Positions 21,441 to 32,897 of a DNA stretch of 64,000 bases are shown in pieces. The notes under the pieces are model-generated. The model did no database searches and was not told the DNA's origin. It saw only the letters and a list, made by a program, of their open reading frames with translations. Made by a program: the position numbers and the translations under genes. The number at the start of each line of letters is the position of its first letter. Within the stretch, counting starts at the first letter, position 1. The DNA is from Dryas octopetala (Eukaryota; Streptophyta; Magnoliopsida; Rosales; Rosaceae), in contig OY992836.1 of NCBI GenBank assembly GCA_963921425.1, forward strand, positions 3,363,825 to 3,427,824, read 5' to 3'.

Positions 21441-23284
21441 TGTGACGCCCCAAACCCTCAGGCTGGAAGATTCGAGTGTGTTACAGTGCCACACTGACCA
21501 TTCAGCCCTAGATGGAACTACCAATCTCAGCAACTCGCATCTAGAACCAAACAATCAATGTAAGGTTGAGTTAAAAACAAAATACTGGGTTGGATCAGAA
21601 TGCAAACTACGTAGCGGAATAAATGAATCAAATACTTTAATTAAAAACCAACCCCCAAGATTACATAAATAAATAGTAACCTTGTACAACTATTTCGAAT
21701 GTTAATGAGCTGAAGTAAATACAAAACTCTTTACAAATAAAAGAGGAAAACCACTTCTGAATTACCAATTGTCACATCTCCTCCACGCTCTTTCCTCGGT
21801 CTTACTAATCTTGCAAAACCAACTGTTGCACCATTGAATGGTGCACCAGGTTAAAGAACAAACTCGGTAAGCTTTTGCAAGCTCATATGGGTAAAACGAC
21901 TCACACCCACCACCAAAAACAGACTGTGACTACAAGTTACACACAAACAGGCATCTCCAAGTTTTCCTGTACCAAACGTGGTACCAAAACGTACTACCAA
22001 CTCAGCTAGAGTAAGAACTAAGCCGATAACAAGCATCTCCAACCATCACACTTACTAAAGCGTTCATGTGCTTAAAAAAGCACTAACCACCAAATTATCA
22101 CAAAGGCCGATCCAAATTGGCCAATCACCAACATCAACAATCTCACGATCGATCCAACGTAAAAATGAACTGGTAGAGAGAGTGACCATCTCTGATTGTA
22201 AACCTGGCCACTTGATACACATACCTCATGCACATTTGTACGATCTGGCAGCAACCACGTACAATGGCCCACATTAATGTATGAACTACCTGCCACATCA
22301 TACAATCACACTGGTATCTCAACCTACCCAATTCACTTATTACTCTCAGGTCGTGTTCAACCACAATATCTTGATCAACCGGTACATTAATCTCAAATCC
22401 GGTCAACATGGTCATCCCAAGATATTCTCAAATCACAATTAGCCTATCTGGCCCAACAATCTTTCCTCGAATCATAGGATAATCCAATAACATCAATAAA
22501 TCAATCTGGCAAATTAAATGCCTAATCACAACTATTAACCTCAATAGTTCATAATATAAAAACCAATTAATCATATAGGTTCCAAATCATTCTCGAATCA
22601 CAAACATGATTCTTATCCTAGAATTAAACCAAATTATAGCACACAAGCAATTAATTGAAAAAGACACAGTTAAATACTACAAAATAAAAAACAAGACCAA
22701 AATAAGGGATAACCCACAAAATAAATACACAGTGCCACCCACCTGGATTTCGTGCATCCTAAACCACCACGAGTACCTCACCACCTCACCACCTCCGCAG
22801 GCGAAGAGAAAACCAAAAACCAACTCTCAGCTAAGGAGAGAGAACAAAGAGAAACATAGAGGAAGAGAGCTGGGGATGAGAGAATGAAACAGAAGAGAAA
22901 AACTGGGCGGTTATATATAACAATATCACTGAGCTCTCGCCGGCCTGCCGAGCGCTCGGCAAGGCACTCCGATCGCTCGGTGCCTTCACCGAGCCCTCGG
23001 TGGTGCTTTCCACAAAGTTCCACCGAGTTCTCCCTTCTTCACGGGGCTTCCTCCCTTGCCACCAGTTGCTGCCACTTGTCAGCATTCTGGCCATTTGATT
23101 AAAATAGATCAATGACCAATATCTTCCCACTCAACAAACTTCAAAAATTAACCAAAAATATTCCGGGACTCAGAAAAATACTACGTACTCGTAAAAATGA
23201 ATACAAACTTTCTATTGGTTCATAAACAACTTTTGATCTCCAAACCTTTGAAAATCAAACATCAAAATTTTCCAGGGCCTCACA
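21441..23284. mobile_element. Solo LTR (1844 bp)
   Basis: Begins TGTGACGCCCCAAACCC and ends TTTTCCAGGGCCTCACA, flanked by a 5-bp target duplication CCATT (21436-21440 and 23285-23289). No internal gag or pol. A GC-rich stretch near 22930-23030 contains the 16-bp perfect palindrome TGCCGAGCGCTCGGCA (22946-22961) and further CGCTCGG-like motifs beside a TATATATAA. A Ty3/gypsy origin is likely; orientation was not determined. Confidence 0.85.
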
Positions 23285-24138
23285 CCATTACCCTAAACTC
23301 TATTAAATACCCTATACACTATATCCTAAACTCTATTAATTACTCTATAATATATGTTATATATATATATATCTAATCCTTATGTTTTTTCTTAATTTAC
23401 TTGGCCAAACCCCAATCCTAATAGTTTTTTTTTTTAATTTGATTCGGCCAAACCCAAAGGGCCCAAACCACTCACAAATTTGCCAAACCCCAAATTAGTC
23501 AATTACCCCAAACCTTGGCAAAACTCCCAGACCACTCTCGATCTACCTCACTCAAAAAGGCAAAAACCTGAAACAGAAACACTCACGCTCTTGCGCTGCC
23601 CTCTCTCTGTCTCCCTCAGTCGCCTCTCTCGTCGTCGACTCTCAGCCTCCATCGATTACTAAAATCAAACCAGACCCTCGCTCTCGATCTACTTCACCCA
23701 AAAATCGCACTCTCTCAGACTCTCACTTTCTCTTCTCTCAGAAAGCCAGAAACCCAGAGGTCCACCGTCATCTCGCCCCTCTGTCTCGCCGTCATCTCGC
23801 CCTCCTCAGTCCAGAGGTCCACTGTTGCTGCCACCTCGCCGCTTTGAACCTGTCGACTTGCTGCCATCTCGCCCCTTTGTTCTGCAGACATTAAGTGCCT
23901 TTATTCTAGAACCTACTTGGCATCAACTATTATGAACTTCTATATCCAGTAGACATTAAGTGCCAACAGGCAGCCGCTGCCAACCACCAGTCCAACCCAT
24001 CTGAATTCAGAATTCTGAAGACCCAAGTATACAAGTTCGGCACTTTGGCTTTGATGCCTAAGAGAAAATTTAGGTAAGATTGAAAATCAAAAGTTTTAAT
24101 GTTGTTGTTGTGGTGGTTGTTGATACTCTTGAATCGAA
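23285..24138. other. F-box gene upstream region
   Basis: AT-rich then CT-rich sequence (23590-23900, many CTCTC and CGCC motifs). It may include the promoter and 5' leader of the downstream F-box gene. No ORF supported. Confidence 0.4.
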
Positions 24139-24645
24139 TCCAATTCCAATTAGAAGTAAACATTCCTTATTATTCTTTTTATTCTTTGGTATTCCGTCAG
24201 AGTGTATTTGCAAAAGTCGTTTCCTTTTTTGTGATTTGCTTTGTGTCCTTCCCTTCCCTTAAAGGTTGGAACTTGGAACTTATTGTTCGTTAGTTTTGTG
24301 TTTTGTTAGTTGTTAGTGGTCTGTTTGTTAGTTTCGCAGCCAGTCTCTTTTCTGAGAGACTGCTTTGCTTTGAGTGAATTTGTGGTTTGAGTTTGTGATG
24401 TTCTTTTGATCTCTCTCCAATTCCAATTCCAATTCGAAGTAAAAGTTCCTTATTATTCCGTCAGATTTTATTTGCAAAAGTTGTTTCCTTTTTGTGTTTT
24501 GCTTTGTGTCCTTCCCTTCCCTTAAAGGTTGGAACTTTTTGTTAGTTGTTAGTGATTTGTTTGTTAGTTTTTTCTCAGTCAGTCTCTTTACTGAGAGACT
24601 GCTTTGCTTTGACTGAATTTGCGGGTTGAGTTTGTGATTTTCTCT
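24139..24645. repeat. Imperfect tandem duplication in the F-box gene leader
   Basis: 24139-24412 and 24413-24645 are two diverged copies of one block. Shared landmarks in order are TCCAATTCCAATT, CCTTATTATTC, TTTGCAAAAGT, TTGCTTTGTGTCCTTCCCTT, GTTAGTTGTTAGTG and CTGAGAGACTGCTTTGCTTT. It lies upstream of the F-box start codon, in the leader or an intron. Confidence 0.85.
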
Positions 24646-24882
24646 CTCTCTCTAGAGTGAGTTTTTCTGTCCTATGTAAAATCCGAAATCAAGTCTCAGA
24701 ATTGAATTTTCATTATTTGTTTTATGTGTTACCTAACCAATCGAATTAGGTTTCCAATTGTTGCATCACTTGCCCATATGTTACAAACTTGCAATTGACC
24801 TTGAATTTAATTTCATTCTCTGCTTGATTGCAGCTTCTTTTTAGGTGGGTCAAGATTCAACCTTACAAGTGAAGTCAAGGTA

Positions 24883-26763
24883 ATGGATCAAAGTGGAATA
24901 TTAGCTACGGTATGGTTTTTATTTGCTTATCTGTACTGTAAGGTTCAAAGAGATGCCCAAACATACTTCCAGCCTAGTGCTGCCCATTCTAAAAATTTTA
25001 TACACCAAAAAATCTAAAAATTTAATTTAAGAACCTGAGTGAGATTCAGGTAATAGTTCAGGGACTATTGCTCCAATGCATTAAGAAAACACACACACAC
25101 ACATATACACACAAATTGATTGAAAAATTTTGCTTGGTCATACATTTTGTACACACATCTAGTAATCTGCTTGGCAGTGCCAGTATTTGATCAAGAGTAA
25201 TATATACTGGGTTGTTCTTATGTTTTCAGGCTGAGGGCGAGAGTATGGACTGGATTAATGAGTTGCCAAATGGCATTCTCTCATCCATAATTTCATTGTT
25301 AACCATAAAAGATGCAGTGGATACTAGCATGATTGCATGTCGGTGGAGAAACCTTTGGTGTCATCCAATACTGACAAGGCCCAATCTTGAATTTGACATT
25401 CCAAACATTTTTGGGAGCAGATATGTCGGACCCAAGTTATCTCCTTTTTATGCAGCCATTCATCCTGAGTTGGAAAGAGAATTTAAAAGACAAGACTTTG
25501 TAAGCCGTGTGAATAATTTTTTGCAGCTCCACCATGGTAAGAAGGTGGACTCTTTCAAAGTTGCTTTCTTTCTTAATGGAGAAAATACTGCAAGTCTGGA
25601 CGAATGGATTCGTTTTGCAATTACAAAGGGAGTTGAAGTGCTTGATCTTCAGTTATTTGACTGTTTGACCCAAAAAAGAAGAAATGTCTATGCTTTCCCT
25701 TACTGGTTACTTTCAGAATTGAATGCATCAACTCTAAGGCATTTGTCATTGAGTATGTGTGTCCTAAGACCTCCTCCTGATTTTGACAAATTCAATCAGC
25801 TAAAAACTCTTTGTCTACATAGGGTTATCCTTGATGGAAATTTTATGGCACATCTGTTCTCTGTCTGTCTGTTCCTTGAAAGCTTGACCTTAAATCAATG
25901 TACAGGGGGGTCAGATCTGATTGTTGCTGGTCCATTACTTCGTTTAAATGATTTGAAAGTGATCCTCTGTTCTGAAATAGAAAAAATTGAGATTTATGCC
26001 GTAAATCTTGTCTCCTTAGAGTACTTAGGAAGTGGTACGACTATTTCATTGATTAAAACTCCACAGTTAGCAACAATTTATTTTAACGAGATTCATACAA
26101 AAGAATTCGCTTATGCACTAACCCAATTTGCAGCGTCTCCTGTGCTTGGGACTCTTCATCTGTACATTTATCGTGCTTTGGTGAGTGAAGATTTATTTCT
26201 AAAGCATTGCAATTAATGCTTGCATAATTGTTAATCTTCGGATATTAATTTTTATGTGCAGCTTATATCGCAAAGTGTACCAGCATTTAGAAACCTCAAA
26301 AAACTGGATTTGACTACCAAGACATTTAAATCACACTGGAATGACGCTGATCTCGTGTGGGTTCTGAATCTTCTTAAGTCTACCCCTCTTTTGGAAGAAC
26401 TTTTAATAACGGTTAGTAATAAACAGCTTGCTTGCTGTTATTCCTAGTCTATATCTCATTCAACCAATGTGAATGTGTGGATAAATCAATTATTATAACA
26501 TGCATTTTATACATCCAACAATATAACTAGACAAGATCTCTTTGATGATGTTATTGTAGGTATGTGGACTAGGGTTCCATGAGAATCAACGAGAGATAAG
26601 GAATCTTTCTGGAATCTTTCTGGATAATGCTATACTTACCACATTTCTTATACCACATTCTTATACCATCTCACGTGTCATTATTTTATTGGACAAAGTT
26701 TTTCTTTTTCTTTTTGGGTTTTTCTTTTTATTTTTTAGTATCCAATGTATGAATGCCATGTAA
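24883..26763 (+). CDS. F-box/LRR (FBD-family) protein, 3' end replaced by a MITE
   Basis: Substrate-receptor subunit of an SCF ubiquitin ligase; the target is unknown. Exons: 24883-24909 (nine codons from ATG), 25230-26180, 26262-26411 and 26560 onward, all with GT-AG borders in phase. The F-box lies at about residues 18-58 (INELPNGILSSIISLLTIKD...RWRNLW), followed by irregular Leu-rich repeats (LRHLSLSMCVL, LKTLCLHRVIL, LESLTLNQC). The fourth exon runs into a MITE at 26627; the frame stays open across it for about 45 codons and ends at TAA 26761-26763, giving about 443 residues. The normal C-terminal FBD lies beyond the MITE. F-box and LRR parts are undamaged, so a shortened protein is possible. 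The start is supported by phase with exon 2; an alternative is the internal MDWINELP Met at residue 15. Confidence 0.75.
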
Positions 26764-26818
26764 GTTGCCACATAAGGTGGTATGAAATTATGGTATAAAA
26801 ATGTGGTATATCTAGCAC
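26627..26818. mobile_element. MITE in the last exon of the F-box gene (192 bp)
   Basis: Imperfect inverted repeats of about 55 bp (left ATGCTATACTTACCACATTT, right complement GTGCTAGATATACCACATTT) with TA on both sides (26625-26626 and 26819-26820). The TA flanks suggest a Tc1/mariner (Stowaway-like) type, but TIR sequence alone does not prove it. Confidence 0.75.
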
Positions 26819-27052
26819 TACTGATTCCAAAGTCATTCGTTCGAGATAGAATTTGCTATTTGTATTTTGAAAAATGCAACAAAGCTCGAGACAATGGTAA
26901 TTGACCCGTTTGGAAAAATCTACATGTATGGAGAGTGGGACGAGGTCATCAGCATAAATGGTTCAAATCCATATTGGGAAGAAAAATGTAGGGCTTTTGT
27001 CCAAGAAAAACTAGAGGAAGTATCAACTGATGCTCGAGTTATAATTGTATAA
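26819..27052 (+). pseudogene. Detached FBD exon of the F-box gene
   Basis: Encodes FEIEFAICILKNATKLETMV then PYWEEKCRAFVQEKLE and a stop at 27050-27052, the typical FBD C-terminus of plant F-box/LRR proteins. It continues the gene upstream of the MITE, but the sequence immediately after the MITE is out of frame with exon 4 even if the MITE is ignored. At least one further small change has occurred. It would be reached only by splicing around the MITE. Confidence 0.75.
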
Positions 27053-29160
27053 TAATGGTCGTAGTTCGAGAAATGCCAATTTAATTAGGCCAATAGCTTT
27101 GATGTCTATCTATGATGTAAAGATAAATTATAAATGCAACCATATAAGTAGGCCAATTGCTTTGTCGTTCATTTTTTATATTGCTTTGCTGGTCCCTTGG
27201 TAGCCTTTTGCCTTTGTGTAATATCACTATCCACCAGGTCTCAAGTATGTCTGTTGTAGCCATATAAATATGCGTTTAATTTTTTCATTTCCCTTTGTTT
27301 AATATACTTGGGGTTTTAACATTGAATGTTCGATCTAACATTGAATCTTCTCTCATAGACGTCAACAACACTTGCTTCTTCTTCTTCAAGGGTTCAATGC
27401 CTTATTCTTCTTGTTAATCGCTATATCTCACTCAAAGATGCATGAGACCAAGCCATACACGTTAGTTTCCCATTGTTGCAAGAATCCAACTTGCTCGACA
27501 TATCCAAACACTAACCAAAGATCTACACACTTTTGGTTTGACCTTGCATATCCTGCATAATATTCATTTGTTCTCTTCTATGCCCTAATTAATTAACTTA
27601 ATGTAAAGTATTATTTCATCAATTTTCTTTCTCTTTTGATGGGTATCTCTACGTCAACTTTAGTGAGAGGGTTGAAGATAAAGTTGATGTACGTGAGATG
27701 GGTTCAACATTCAAATAAAAACATTAGAAATTTTGTCATTTAAATTGGGTTTAATATAATTTTGCTGTTATGAATGGGTTGAACAAAAAATTTCCAAATT
27801 GTAGATGCAATAAGAAATGTAGTAGCTTTTTAGGGTTCTAAATTTGGGCAAAATTTGTTTAAGAGATAATTGGGGATGAAATCTTTTTTAAATATATATT
27901 TGTCTGTAATTTAATTCAAGTTTTGTAAAATTTTAAGAAAGATTAAATGAGTCTTTTTAAGAGCTTATGTCGCAAATAAATAATGAGATATATTTAAAAA
28001 AAATTAAATGCACTAATTGACATCAAAATTTCATGTCATTGAGGCACATTTGAGACACCAATTATTAAGGCACCATAGCACTACCCAATTTAATAATTAA
28101 AAACAAGCTAAATTTGACATCTCCTAAAAAAAAAAAAAGTACCGACCTTTTTCTGTTTCCGATACCTAAATGTATAACAAATGTCTCATCAATTGGGCCA
28201 CCCGTTACTCCATTTAAATGAAAATTAGTTGACTCACGCATCAACATCACTATTGAACACTTGTAGAAGGTAATTTGGGCAAAATTTGGGTTCTAAATTT
28301 GGGCAAAATTTGTTTAAGAGATAATTGGGGATGGAATCTTTTTTAAATATATATTTTTCTGTAATTTAATTCAAGTTTTGTAATTTAGGGAACCTAAGCT
28401 GATATTGCATTATCTACTTTGGCAAATGACATCAATCTTTAAGCACAAAAATACCTCAAGACGTACTCCATATGATATGAGGTGCATCAGTTACCACGAT
28501 TCGGGAAACCTAAAACTGCAGACTTGTTTTTAATTACTTTAAAACTAACCTACAGTTTAATTTATGCATTGTATGTAGCTACCTCCGAAGCCTAACTAAT
28601 GTCTTTATTAAAATAATAATTCATGATGATGGTGACAATTATTATCAACTCTTGTGACCAGATAAAACTGTAGCAAGTATAATTTTATGGAAAAGTATAG
28701 ATCAGTTTGAATTTTCCTTTGGAAAGACTAATGATTCGTAAAACATTTTTGTAAGACCCGAGTCCTACTTTCAAAATATTTTCCCAAAATGTCATAATAT
28801 TATACTAACATATATTTATTACAAAAACCAAAATGTACATTTTGCTCTAATTTCTAATATCCAACCAAATACAGATATGTAAACAATTTTAATAAAATTG
28901 AAAAGCTAAATATAATTCCAATCACAAAATTAAAATAAGAATTATAATAATTTCTTTGGCGTGAAATGGAAAAGTTTAATGTATTTTATACATTAGGTTT
29001 TTTTTTTTTTTTTTTTTGTGTGTATAAAATCCCAGTTAAATTCATTTGAGGAAAAGCAATGAATTATTTAGTTCAAAATATAAGTAGTTCACACTTAATG
29101 CCTTTGCGTGGACTAAGGTCTGCTTGGTGTACTTTAACAACAGGGGGGCACAACGTGTTA
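27053..29160. other. Intergenic with a direct repeat pair
   Basis: No gene recognised. 27834-27940 and 28286-28388 are near-identical (about 105 bp; both contain TTCTAAATTTGGGCAAAATT and TTTAAGAGATAATTGGGGAT). The stretch between them may be an insertion. A poly-T run lies near 29000. Confidence 0.6.
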
Positions 29161-29502
29161 GAATAAGAGTGCTGCTATTTGCACACCCTGTTTTTTCTTT
29201 TTGCACACCCTTTTGTAAAAAAAAAAATCAAAACTCAAAAGAAAAGACACACTTACCCTCACCCAACACACCCTAACTCCATTTTTTCTCTTCTGCACAC
29301 CCCATCAACAGACAAAAAAATAAACACACACACCCCCTTCATCTCCCTCACTCGACCACACCCACCGGCCACCCACGCAGCACCCACCTCCTCCCTCCCC
29401 TCCACCAAGCCCAGCCCCGTCGCACCCTCCCTCCAACCCCGACCCAGCCCACCTCCTTCCCCTCCATGCACCCAGCCCGACCTCCTCCCTCCCCTCCACC
29501 TA
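29161..29502. other. CA/CCT-rich low-complexity stretch
   Basis: Starts GTGCTGCTATTTGCACACCC (a motif typical of MITE ends) and continues as C-rich sequence to the copia fragment. Long ORFs here on both strands are compositional. Confidence 0.5.
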
Positions 29503-29902
29503 ATCTTCTCACATGGACTGCCAAGAAACAGTCTACTGTTTCTCGTTCTAGCACTGAAGCTGAATACCGTGCTCTTGCCCATACTGCCGCTGAAATCCGA
29601 TGGTTTGGTTTCTTGTTTCGTGAACTTGGTATCCCTCTTCGTTCTGCCCCTTGCGTGTATGTCGATAATCTCTCTGCCATCTCTATGGCTGCCAATCCTA
29701 TTTTTCATGCTCGCACTCGGCATATCGAGATCGATTATCACTTTGTTCGAGAATTAGTTGCTCGCAAAGCTCTCCATACCTTCTATGTTCCATCTTCTCA
29801 TCAGATTGCTGACATCTTCACCAAAGGCCTTAGTCGTGATCAGTTCTCTCTTCTTAAATCCAAGCTCAATCTTCGCGTTGCTCCATTACGCTTGAGGGGG
29901 GG
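29503..29902 (+). pseudogene. Ty1/copia RNase H C-terminal fragment
   Basis: The end of a copia pol: KKQSTVSRSSTEAEYRALA (RNase H), CVYVDNLSAISMAANP, RTRHIEIDYHFVRE and the closing IADIFTKGLSRDQF. The frame is open but gag, integrase and reverse transcriptase are absent, so only the 3' end of the element remains. A polypurine run (GAGGGGGG, about 29895-29901) follows immediately. Confidence 0.9.
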
Positions 29903-30238
29903 TAAAGAGAATACTACACCAGCAGATCCCATCCAATCTGTCAAGTCCCATGAAATCAGCTGATCCCATTATATCAGCCTTTGAAGTCTCCTAACCACAC
30001 GCACGGCATTCATCAGCCATAATGATTCATTGACAATTCCTCTGTAATATATATATAATTGATTGTACTTACCTTATACTGCTGAAGTTTCTGTAAATAG
30101 ACTTGAGAAAGTCTAAACCATGTACAACTATTTATACTGCAGAAAATACATAGAACCAGTATCTTGATTGTGGCAATTGTTCTTAATCTCTCTGCTCTCA
30201 TCCCTCTCTCTTCCTCTTGAGTTCTTTTTCTTATAAGC
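29903..30238 (+). repeat. Copia 3' LTR (approximate ends)
   Basis: Sequence directly downstream of the polypurine tract, with TATATATATAATTG near 30050 and CT-rich sequence before a CTTATAAGCA end. The left border follows the PPT; the right border is where the 30239 tandem unit begins. No target duplication was confirmed. Confidence 0.55.
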
Positions 30239-30872
30239 ACAAAGAGTAACTAAAGTTGATACTATGACAAGGAATGCAAACAAGAGTATAACTCTAGACA
30301 TTGCACAGGACATTATGTCATAACTGAGGTCATGGCCCTACTATAGAATAATAGAGAAAGATTGACAACTCATAGTATATAGTACGAATCTAAGGCTTAC
30401 AGGGTCAGGTATTGATTCATACACACACACACACACAAAGATATATATAGATATATATATATATACACACTCACACACACACACACAGAGGTATATATAT
30501 CTATATATATAGAGAGAGAGAAAGAGAGAGAGAGAGCAAAAAATGGAACATCAATAAATAAAAAGAAATATAGGTCGGTTCCACATAACCTATCACATAG
30601 AGTAAACCCAAAAGCAATTTCCACCTAAAATGAATGAGTCATGCAATATATCAAGTATAATACTTTAATTCACAAAGAGGCCACATCCACTAAATTTGAT
30701 ACAAAAACAAGGAATGCAAACAACAGTATAACTCTAGACATTGCACAGGACATTATATCATAACTGAGGTCATGGCCCTACTATAGAAAAATAGAGAGAG
30801 ATCGACAACTCAATATAGTCCAAATCTGAGGCTTACAGGGTCATTTATTGACACACAGACACACACAGAGAT

Positions 30873-30944
<72 letters not shown>

Positions 30945-31090
30945 TGAAACGTCAATAAATAAAAAGAAATATAACAGTTGGTTCCACATAACACATCACA
31001 TAGAGTAAACCAAAAAGCAAATTTCACCTGAAATGAATGAGTCATGAAATACATCAAGTATAATACTTTCATTCACAAAGAGGTCACATT
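30239..31090. repeat. Tandem duplication of a roughly 420-bp unit
   Basis: Units 30239-30670 and 30671-31075 share AAGGAATGCAAACAA...AGTATAACTCTAGACATTGC, CATGGCCCTACTATAGAA, GGCTTACAGGGTCA and TCAAGTATAATACTTT. A third partial start (CACAAAGAGGTCACATTCG) follows at about 31076. Each full unit carries a variable microsatellite block: CA, TA and GA repeats at 30418-30537 and 30850-30941. Confidence 0.9.
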
Positions 31091-32019
31091 CGAAAAGGCA
31101 ATGAATTTGAATTGGAGTGATAGTGCATCAGAGTCTAGTGAGTCTAATGATTTCGAGTTTGAGGGAAAGAGTCTTGTAGACTTCTTAGGTTCTTTCTCAA
31201 CAATCTTTTTTTCTTAGGTGTTTATTACGCATGCACAAATACTTCCACTTCTTGCCTGGAAATCTTATAATCCTTGATCATGGAAAGTCCAAATATGTAT
31301 CTCACTCCATGGGGACTTCTCCTTCTCTTGAACACCAAACCTTTGGTAAATGCAGGCAAACACTCACCCCTTCTTGTTGATATTTTTGTTAAGTGAGAAG
31401 TGCAACTACACTTACATCACCTAGTTTCAGTCTCGAGTAGAAAATGAAGCTAGGAAGTCCAATGCAAGCTAAGTTGGTAATAAGACAACCCTAGTGTGCT
31501 GACTTGTAGGTACCTCGATTAGTTTGTTGGTTACAGGTTAATTGACACTTACACACACCAAGTATCACTCGAAATAAAATCGAACTGTTCTTGTTGAAAA
31601 ACTTGAGTGTTTGAGGCCCTAGTGGAGTAATAGGACCAAAGACAACCTTAAGAAACACTAGATGACAAATAGGAGCAGTTAGGTGATCAAAGTCCTCACT
31701 GTTACCCACTGTTTTGGAGTTTATTTAATACTAGGAAGCGAATCCACTCAATCTGGCAGTTTGATTAAGAATTTATGGTTAGTATTAAGCCTATAGGAAA
31801 TTGGTCACAAATAGTTGCAAAACCATCTAGACGCCCTGGAGTTTCTAGGAAAATTGGTGGTTGAGAATTTAGCTTCTGTTAAGTAATTTAAAAAGATTTT
31901 TAAAGTAGTAAACCAAATCTGCCTTGGATAGGTTTTCTTATTAAAACAGTACCTTGGAACTGGTACAAAGTTGACAGGAGAAGAGTAAGACATCAGTAAA
32001 TTATTTTCAATGCTCTAAA
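31091..32019. other. Intergenic, no gene recognised
   Basis: Mixed composition with no supported ORF. Short ORFs on the - strand (for example 31491-31709) show no domain. Confidence 0.4.
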
Positions 32020-32040
32020 TTGACAGGATGCTCTAACTTT

Positions 32041-32532
32041 TTTTTTTTTTTTTTGAGAAGAAACTTTTTATTGATCAAAACTCAAAGAAATACACGCAAT
32101 GGACAAGATGTCCATTATTAAGAGAAAAGATCAAAAAGAAAAACATAGAGTTAGGCCTCATAAAGCAGAATCCATTTATCTAAGTGCTACCCTCCAATCT
32201 AAAATTATATCGAATAAATATACACCCCTGAAGTCACTAGTAACAGATGCCCAAAGGGAGGACCAAAAAACTACTCGATCCCACAATTCTTCAACATCTG
32301 CTCCCCTATAATCCTCAAAAATTCTTCGATTCCTCTCCATCCAAATAACCCAAAAAATGGCCATCATTCTGCTATTCCAAAACACCTTACAGGGTTCTTT
32401 TTATTAGTATGGCAAATCTGGCCAAAATTATTCTTATGATAGTAGCTCTGTCCATACCAATCTATCACATGCATTATAGGGACTCTGAAGTGTGAATTGA
32501 GACCAGGATAAGGAGAATGTGTCCCTAAACCC
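32041..32532 (-). mobile_element. 5'-truncated L1-type LINE tail
   Basis: A poly-A tail (poly-T at 32041-32055) precedes, on the - strand, the last part of a LINE reverse-transcriptase ORF (zf-RVT-side motif FWVIWMERNRRIFEDYRG, then LWDRVVFWSSLWASV) ending near 32176. It is flanked by a 21-bp perfect target duplication (32020-32040 and 32533-32553, containing GACAGGATGCTCTAAC). Sequence from about 32400 to 32532 lies within the duplication but does not look like the adjacent LINE ORF; it may be 5' rearrangement or filler. Confidence 0.85.
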
Positions 32533-32897
32533 TTGACAGGATGCTCTAACTTTAACACTATACATTAACCACAATCATGAACCATGGAGAACAAAACCGA
32601 AATAAAAATGAATAAACCTAAGAAATATAAAACAGAAATAGATACGGAGGATCTTCATTTTTTGGGATGGGCAAATTTGTTTTAGGAGTTTAATATTTTG
32701 TTTGACGATAATGGATTCATGCATATGGATAAATATTCTTGGCCAAAAAATCAATCAGACATAATAAGCAATAAAATTTTTATATGCGAAATATCATAAT
32801 AACACACTAAATGATTATTGCATCCCTGGAGCAGGGAACAGGTCTCAAAATAGAATGTGTCCAGATAATCCCCGTATTACTATGGGGTTGCACATAC

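Noticed and set aside
27372-27560. Possible secreted Cys-rich peptide (62 codons)
   Set aside because: The frame begins with TTG; the only in-frame ATG lies after the hydrophobic part, so there is no signal peptide.
29179-29741. Overlapping Pro- and Gly-rich ORFs on both strands
   Set aside because: Compositional effect of CA- and CCT-rich sequence and antisense of the copia fragment.
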